From the NCBI GenBank assembly GCA_023423795.1, contig JAFAEX010000261.1, positions 1 to 10,219 of the forward strand: 10,219 nucleotides of DNA, read 5' to 3'. Within the stretch, counting starts at the first letter, position 1. Every line of letters begins with the position of its first letter. The notes beneath the pieces were generated by a model. The model was not told the origin of the DNA. It made no database searches and saw only the letters and a list, made by a program, of their open reading frames with translations. Made by a program: the position numbers and the translations under genes. Positions 5,813-10,219 of this stretch are shown piece after piece. This DNA is from Chloroflexota bacterium (lineage in GTDB: Bacteria; Chloroflexota; Chloroflexia; Thermomicrobiales; UBA6265).

Positions 5813-6180
5813 AAACCGATCTCCGGCCAGGCACGATGGCCGACGCCTCGGACGCGATCGACGACATCGAGGCGTATATCGCCGGGTTCGACGAACGCGA
5901 GCGCGCCGAACTGGCAGCGGCGGACGCGGCCATCGACGTGGCAATCCTGCTGCACCGCGCCCGGGAACGACGCGGGCTGTCGCAGGCCGCCGCGGCGGAG
6001 CTCGCGGGATTGCGGCAGCAGGCCGTCAGCCGGCTCGAACAGCCCGCGGTCAATCCCCACCTCGGGACGATCCAGTCGTACCTGTCCGCACTCGGCTATG
6101 GATTGGAGTTCCGCGTCATCGACCTCGCGTCGGGCGAGGCGGTTGAAGACGCGATCCTCGCGCCATCCGAGGCACGGTGA
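5809..6180 (+). CDS. XRE-family antitoxin, HigA-like
   Basis: This encodes a protein of 123 residues. GGAGGG (5799-5804) precedes ATG 5809, and the start overlaps the toxin stop by four bases. Residues 1-45 form an acidic, Ala-rich region (DDIEAYIAGFDERERAEL) likely to contact the toxin. A Cro/CI-type helix-turn-helix follows at about 44-95: LLHRARERRGLSQAAAAELAGLRQQAVSRLEQ, with LSQ at the turn into the second helix and QQAVSRLE as recognition helix. The C-terminal tail ends in a short beta-like stretch (LEFRVID). Toxin-first order is typical of higBA and the reverse of relBE. The protein probably neutralises the toxin and represses the operon at the 18-bp palindrome upstream. Confidence 0.85.
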   Translation: MKTDLRPGTMADASDAIDDIEAYIAGFDERERAELAAADAAIDVAILLHRARERRGLSQAAAAELAGLRQQAVSRLEQPAVNPHLGTIQSYLSALGYGLEFRVIDLASGEAVEDAILAPSEAR

Positions 6181-6289
6181 TCTATCGCGAGAGCCTGGCA
6201 ACCGCAGCGACCTGAGGTGGAAGCCGGTCATTCGCTGCCGTTGCGCCCGCCCGTACGACCGGCGAGCAAGGAATGCGCAACTCCGTCAC

Positions 6290-6329
6290 GGCCGTCGAGG
6301 GAGCGGCACGCGCCGCTCCCTTGACGGCC
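6290..6329. terminator. Strong hairpin between convergent operons
   Basis: Arms 6290-6307 and 6312-6329 pair over 18 bp around a 4-nt loop. In the plus-strand transcript all positions pair, one as G-U; in the minus-strand transcript that pair is an A-C mismatch. It sits 7 nt past the permease stop and 109 nt past the antitoxin stop. No U-tract follows in either direction, so it may act as a bidirectional terminator or RNA 3'-end stabiliser rather than a classical intrinsic terminator. Confidence 0.6.
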
Positions 6330-6336
6330 GGCATCA

Positions 6337-7302
6337 TCACTGCTCCGTGTAGGCGTAGGCGATGAGCAGGACGAGGATGAGGCCGCCCTGAACGATCATG
6401 CGGCCGGCTTCGGGGATGCTCTCGACGGTGAGCACGTTGACGAGGATCGTCAGCACGAGCGCGCCGCCGATGGTGCCGATGAACTTGCCGCGCCCGCCGA
6501 GGATGGAGGTGCCGCCGACGACGACGGCGGCGATCGACATCAGCAGGAAGGGGTCGCCGGCCGTCTTGGACGAATAGCCGGTGCGCCCCAGCACCAGCAG
6601 CCCCGCGATGCCCGCCAGCAGGCTGCACAGCGCGTAGGTGGCGACCTGCACGGCGTTCACCGGGACGCCGGACAGCAATGCCGCGCGCGGATTGTTGCCG
6701 ATCGCGTAGATCGCCCGCCCGTAGGCCGTCCGTTGCAGCAGCACGATGCAGATGACCGAGATGATGGCGAGCGCGACGACCGGGGTGGGGATGCGCCAGA
6801 TGTTGCCGAGCGCCCAGAAGGTCAGGAACTCGGACTTGCCGCTGACCGGCTTGCCGGCGTTGTAGACCAGCAGCACGCCCTGGATCACGCTCAGGCTGGC
6901 CAGCGTCATCACCAGCGGCGGCAGGCGCAGGTAGACGACGCCCAGCCCGTTGGCGACCCCGACCAGCGCGCAGATCGCCAGCGTCAGCAGGATGCCGGGC
7001 GCTTCGCCCATCGTGGTGAGCAGGTTGCCGCCGACGACCCCGGCCATCGTGACCACGGCGGCGACCGAGAGGTCGATGCCGCCCATCAGCACCGCCAGGG
7101 TCTGCCCGGCGGCGACGATGCCGAGGAAGGCGGCGACGCGCAGGGTGAACAGGTTGTAATCGACGGTGCGGAACCCTTCGACGCGGACCAGGCTGAAGAT
7201 CCACAGCGCCAGCAGCACGAGGAAGGTGATCCAGACCGGGTCGAGCCGGAACGATCGCTTCGGCGTAGCCGGCGTCGGGGCGGTGGGGGGAACGGCAGCC
7301 AT
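6337..7302 (-). CDS. Sugar-type ABC transporter permease (RbsC family)
   Basis: This encodes a 321-residue inner membrane permease. ATG 7302 has GAGGAGG (7313-7319) 10 nt upstream, within the last codons of the preceding gene, whose TAA ends 2 nt away, so translation is likely coupled. Pro/Ala-rich residues 1-20 precede the first membrane segment (about 23-40). Further hydrophobic segments fill the rest, ending LILVLLIAYAYTEQ. RbsC-family signatures: GGIDLSV (74-80), IGNNPRAALLSGV (201-213), VVGGTSILGGRGK (261-273). The family forms the channel of importers for ribose, xylose, autoinducer-2 and similar sugars; permeases of nucleoside importers are related. It probably pairs with the permease half of the fused protein to form a heterodimeric pore. 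The exact substrate cannot be read from the sequence. Confidence 0.92.
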   Translation of the reverse strand: MAAVPPTAPTPATPKRSFRLDPVWITFLVLLALWIFSLVRVEGFRTVDYNLFTLRVAAFLGIVAAGQTLAVLMGGIDLSVAAVVTMAGVVGGNLLTTMGEAPGILLTLAICALVGVANGLGVVYLRLPPLVMTLASLSVIQGVLLVYNAGKPVSGKSEFLTFWALGNIWRIPTPVVALAIISVICIVLLQRTAYGRAIYAIGNNPRAALLSGVPVNAVQVATYALCSLLAGIAGLLVLGRTGYSSKTAGDPFLLMSIAAVVVGGTSILGGRGKFIGTIGGALVLTILVNVLTVESIPEAGRMIVQGGLILVLLIAYAYTEQ

Positions 7303-7304
7303 CG

Positions 7305-9923
7305 TTAGCGGGCCTCCTCGATGCGGTGGGCGGCGAACGCCTTGACGCCGAGCGCGACGATCAGCACCGCGCCGTAGATGACCCGCTGGAAGGCGGGCGA
7401 CAGGCCGGAGATGAACAGAACCTGGGTCATCAGGCCGAGGGTGAGCGCGCCGGCGACCGCGCCGCGCAACCGCCCCTGCCCGCCGAAGAAACTGACCCCG
7501 CCCAGGACAGCCGCCGAGATCGAGGCCAGCGAATAGGGCGCGCCGATCAGCGGGTCGCCGGTGGCGGCGTAGGCCCCGAGCCCGATGCCGGCCAGCGCGG
7601 TCATCACCCCGGCGATCATCCAGGCGGCGATACGGGCCTTCTTCACCGGCACGCCGGAGACGAACGCGCCGCGCGGGTTGTCGCCGACCGCGTAGATGCC
7701 CAGCCCCAGCGGGGTGGTGGCGATCACCTTCCAGAGCAGCAGCGCCAGCGCCAGCACCAGCAGCGTGACCGGGATGCCGGCGACCGTGCCGGTGAACGCC
7801 TTGGCGAAGTCCACCGGCAGGTGCCCGCCGGGGACGGGCAGCACGAACAGGGCGGCCCCGGCCCAGATGAACGACGTGGCCAGCGTGACGATGATCGCCG
7901 GCAGTTTCACCACGGTCACGATCGCCCCGGTGAACAGCCCGAGCAACGCACCGCCGGCCAGCACCAGCGCGACCGCCCAGACGCGGGTTGGGAACGGGTC
8001 GAACATCTGGGTCGCCAGCACGACGGTGGCGAGGCTCATCATCTGCCCGACCGCGAGATCGATGCCGCCGGTGAGCATCACCACCGCCTGCGCCATCGCG
8101 ACGAGGAAGAGCGGGAACATGTAGGCGGCGAGGTTGGTCACCGTGCTCGCCGAGAAGTTGTCGCGGGTCAGGAACAGGTAGACCAGCGCGAACAGCGCCG
8201 TCACCCCGTAGATCGGCGCGACGTCCTGCCACGCCCGCGGCAGCCGCCCGAACGGACCCGTGTTTCGGGATGGGATCGGCGCTGCGGCCGGTTCCGGCGC
8301 GGCGAGCGGGACCGCGGCGTTGGCGACCGGCGGCAGGTCCGCCGTCGCCGCCCGGGCCGGGGCGCTGCCGGCCGCCGCGCCGGCGACCGAGGCGTGGACG
8401 ACGTTTTCCTCGGTGACGTCGGCGCCGGCGAGCATCGCCACTGGGGTCCGCTCGTACATCACCATCACCCGGTCGCACAGGCCGAGCAGTTCGATGGTGT
8501 CGGAGGAAATGAGCAGGATCGACGCGCCGTTGGCGGTCAGTTCCCGCATCAGCCGGTAGATCTCCTCCTTGGTGCCGACGTCGATGCCGCGCGTCGGCTC
8601 GGCCAGCAGGAAGATCTCCGGCGTGAGCGGCAGCCACTTGGCGATGGCGACCTTCTGCTGGTTGCCGCCGGAGAGGCGAAGGAGGGTCTGCTTCGGCGAG
8701 TGCAGCCGGATCCGCAACTTCTCGATCAGGCCATCGACCAGCCGCTTTTCCTGCCCGGCGTCGATCAGGCCGAGGCGGTCCAGTTGGTCGAGGCTGGGCA
8801 GCGAGAGGTTGTCGCTGACCGGCAACTGCACGATCAGGCCGTCGGTCTTGCGGTCCTCGGGGACGAAGACGACCTTGCGCTTCATCGCGGCGCGCGGCCC
8901 CGACACCGCGCCGTCGCGCCCGGCGAGCTGGATGTCGCCGCTGACCGGGTAGAGCCCGAACAGGGCGGCCAGCAGTTCGCGCTGGCCCTGCCCCTGCAAC
9001 CCGCCCAGCCCGAGGATTTCGCCCCGGTGCAGGTCGAACGAGACATCGCGGAACCGCCGCCCGGAGGAGAGGTTGCGGACCGAAAGCACGACCGGCGCGG
9101 TCTCGACGGCCTCCAGCGGCGGTTTCGGCGGAAAGATGTCGGCCATCTCGCGGCCGACCATCAGCTTGACGAGGTCGCCGACCGTCGTGCCGGCGGCGGG
9201 GACGGTGGCGACGTACTCGCCGTTCTTGAGCACCGTGATGCGGTCGGAGATCGCGAAGATCTCCTCCATCCGGTGGGAAACGAAGACGATCGCCACGCTG
9301 CGCTCGCGCAGCCGCCGCAGGGCGGCGAACAGGATGGCGACCTGCTCCGCGCCGAGGGCAGAGGTGGCTTCGTCGAGGATCAGCAGTTTCGGTTGGCTGG
9401 CCAGCGCCTTGGCGATCTCGACCAGTTGCTGGTCGGCCAGCGACAACTCGCCGGCCAGCGCCTTCGGGTCGATGGCCACGCCGAGGTCGCGAAAAACGTC
9501 GCGCGCGCCCTGCTCGATGCGGGGGTAGTCGATGCGCCCGCCGCGGGTCGGGGTGTCGCCGAGGAAGACGTTTTCGGCAACGGTCAGGTGCGGGCAGAGC
9601 GAGAGTTCCTGGTGGACGGTGGCGACGCCGTGCGCCTCGGCCGTGCGCGGGGTCAGCCCCTGCACGGTCTCTCCGCCGAGCGCGATCGTGCCGGCGTCCG
9701 GTTGCAGCACGCCGGTGATGATGTTGATGAGGGTGGACTTGCCGGCGCCGTTTTCGCCGACGAGGGCGTGGATTTCGCCGGCGGCGACCTCGATCCCGAC
9801 GTCGCGCAGGACGACGTTGCCGGCGAAGGCCTTGGTCAGCCCGCGCGCGAGCAGCGCCGGCGGTGGGCCGCTGGGCGGCGCGGCCGCGGGCGGGTAGGTC
9901 GGCGTGGGAAGGGTCGCGTTCAT
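7305..9923 (-). CDS. Fused ABC importer ATPase (RbsA-like) and permease (RbsC-like)
   Basis: This encodes a protein of 872 residues: two ATP-binding domains, a linker, and a full permease, normally separate RbsA and RbsC chains. Domain 1 (about 22-260): Walker A GENGAGKST (K62), signature ELSLADQQ (159-166), Walker B LLILDEATSAL (D184, E185), H217. Domain 2 (about 278-510): degenerate Walker A around GLQGQGQRE, intact LSGGNQQK (417-424), but Walker B reads FLLAEPTRGIDVG with Ala441 where Asp is usual; E442 is kept, and the switch position is SSD rather than His. An Ala/Pro-rich linker (about 513-556) leads to the permease (about 570-866) with GGIDLAVG (619-626), VGDNPRGAFVSGV (746-758) and GGVSFFGGQGR (808-818). 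The start is the first ATG; the ribosome site is weak. It is the first gene of the two-gene operon visible here. No internal stop or frameshift is seen, so the fusion looks genuine. Confidence 0.92.
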   Translation of the reverse strand: MNATLPTPTYPPAAAPPSGPPPALLARGLTKAFAGNVVLRDVGIEVAAGEIHALVGENGAGKSTLINIITGVLQPDAGTIALGGETVQGLTPRTAEAHGVATVHQELSLCPHLTVAENVFLGDTPTRGGRIDYPRIEQGARDVFRDLGVAIDPKALAGELSLADQQLVEIAKALASQPKLLILDEATSALGAEQVAILFAALRRLRERSVAIVFVSHRMEEIFAISDRITVLKNGEYVATVPAAGTTVGDLVKLMVGREMADIFPPKPPLEAVETAPVVLSVRNLSSGRRFRDVSFDLHRGEILGLGGLQGQGQRELLAALFGLYPVSGDIQLAGRDGAVSGPRAAMKRKVVFVPEDRKTDGLIVQLPVSDNLSLPSLDQLDRLGLIDAGQEKRLVDGLIEKLRIRLHSPKQTLLRLSGGNQQKVAIAKWLPLTPEIFLLAEPTRGIDVGTKEEIYRLMRELTANGASILLISSDTIELLGLCDRVMVMYERTPVAMLAGADVTEENVVHASVAGAAAGSAPARAATADLPPVANAAVPLAAPEPAAAPIPSRNTGPFGRLPRAWQDVAPIYGVTALFALVYLFLTRDNFSASTVTNLAAYMFPLFLVAMAQAVVMLTGGIDLAVGQMMSLATVVLATQMFDPFPTRVWAVALVLAGGALLGLFTGAIVTVVKLPAIIVTLATSFIWAGAALFVLPVPGGHLPVDFAKAFTGTVAGIPVTLLVLALALLLWKVIATTPLGLGIYAVGDNPRGAFVSGVPVKKARIAAWMIAGVMTALAGIGLGAYAATGDPLIGAPYSLASISAAVLGGVSFFGGQGRLRGAVAGALTLGLMTQVLFISGLSPAFQRVIYGAVLIVALGVKAFAAHRIEEAR

Positions 9924-10139
9924 GGCACCGCCGGTGGGACGAAACGAGGGGTCGGGAGGAGAGGTTGGGGCATTCGCGGCAGCCGCTCGCGGCGCGAGCC
10001 CGAGGTACGACTATTGGGGATGGCGAGGAACGGGGGGCGTGAGCGAGCGGTCGCGTGGTGACGTGCGGGATGCGATGCGCCGCGCCCGGAGACGCCCGGG
10101 GCTGAGAACGGGGTTCGGAGCCTTGCCGACGCCTCCCGC
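9924..10139. other. Upstream region of the ABC importer operon
   Basis: No gene is supported between the fused transporter start and the repeat at the right edge. This region must hold the operon promoter unless transcription comes from beyond 10219. I see no convincing -35/-10 pair and no operator palindrome. A solute-binding protein gene, normally next to such transporters, is absent. Confidence 0.4.
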
Positions 10140-10219
10140 CCCGTCGTCCCGAGCCTGTCGAGGGATCTCGTCGTTCCAACGATTCGGGCGAAGAACGAGA
10201 TCCCTCGACAGGCTCGGGA
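10140..10219. repeat. Long inverted repeat, family C, copy 2 (cut by window end)
   Basis: The arms 10147-10171 and 10195-10219 are perfect 25-bp reverse complements around a 23-nt loop; the stem would extend outward past the window. The left arm with its outer end (10140-10171) matches the left arm at 3752-3783 at 26 of 32 positions, including CCCGTC at the outer end and CTCGT at the inner end. This identifies it as a second member of the same dispersed family. Confidence 0.8.

Noticed and set aside
6177..6215. 12-codon GTG frame overlapping the antitoxin stop, considered as a remnant of a HipA-like third gene
   Set aside because: It is too short, ends in a normal stop, and has no similarity I can recognise.
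7326..10061. Plus-strand open frame of 911 codons opposite the fused transporter
   Set aside because: It is antisense to a gene with clear ABC motifs. Its product is a low-complexity mix of Arg, Gly, Asp, Gln and His typical of the shadow of a GC-rich gene.
7303..10179. The separate permease as the end of a single 1280-residue protein
   Set aside because: The frame upstream of ATG 7302 is a shadow of the fused ATPase-permease. The permease has its own ribosome site and start.
1..10219. CRISPR array, tRNA, rRNA, riboswitch or insertion sequence with transposase
   Set aside because: I saw no regularly spaced direct repeats, no cloverleaf or rRNA-like sequence, no known riboswitch core and no transposase motifs on either strand.

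Overview
This is a very GC-rich bacterial chromosomal window (or contig end) with strong G/C third-codon bias, GTG starts beside ATG starts, and many dispersed palindromic repeats. That style, with the gene families present, fits Chloroflexota (Thermomicrobiales/Sphaerobacter-like) best. This is an inference: there is no rRNA, tRNA or marker gene here to settle it.

Layout. Positions 1-657 are G/C-rich and mostly non-coding, with part of a composite repeat near the edge. A probable 63-residue small gene (658-849, +) converges on a membrane protein of unknown function that resembles DUF4436 (907-2088, -). Next is an 872-bp non-coding stretch (2089-2960) with several palindromic repeats. Two catabolic enzymes follow on the minus strand: a type II haloacid-dehalogenase-like HAD hydrolase (2961-3680) and an 8-oxoguanine-deaminase-type amidohydrolase (3879-5294). 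A long inverted repeat separates them. Divergent from the deaminase is a two-gene toxin-antitoxin operon (5432-6180, +): a RelE/HigB-type (Gp49/DUF891-like) toxin whose stop overlaps the start of an XRE/HigA-type antitoxin. An extended -10 and a perfect 18-bp palindrome lie just upstream.

The right 40% is a minus-strand sugar-type (RbsA/RbsC class) ABC importer. It consists of an 872-residue protein that fuses a double ATP-binding subunit to a permease (7305-9923), and a separate 321-residue permease (6337-7302) starting 2 nt after it. The solute-binding protein is not in the window and may lie beyond the right edge. A strong hairpin closes this operon, facing the end of the toxin-antitoxin operon. 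The right edge cuts into a second copy of the inverted-repeat family found between the two enzymes.

I do not see a clearly new multi-gene system. The points that most repay a second look are the fused ATPase-permease with an altered second Walker B motif, the palindromic operator of the toxin-antitoxin operon, the altered active site of the HAD protein, and three families of dispersed palindromic repeats.
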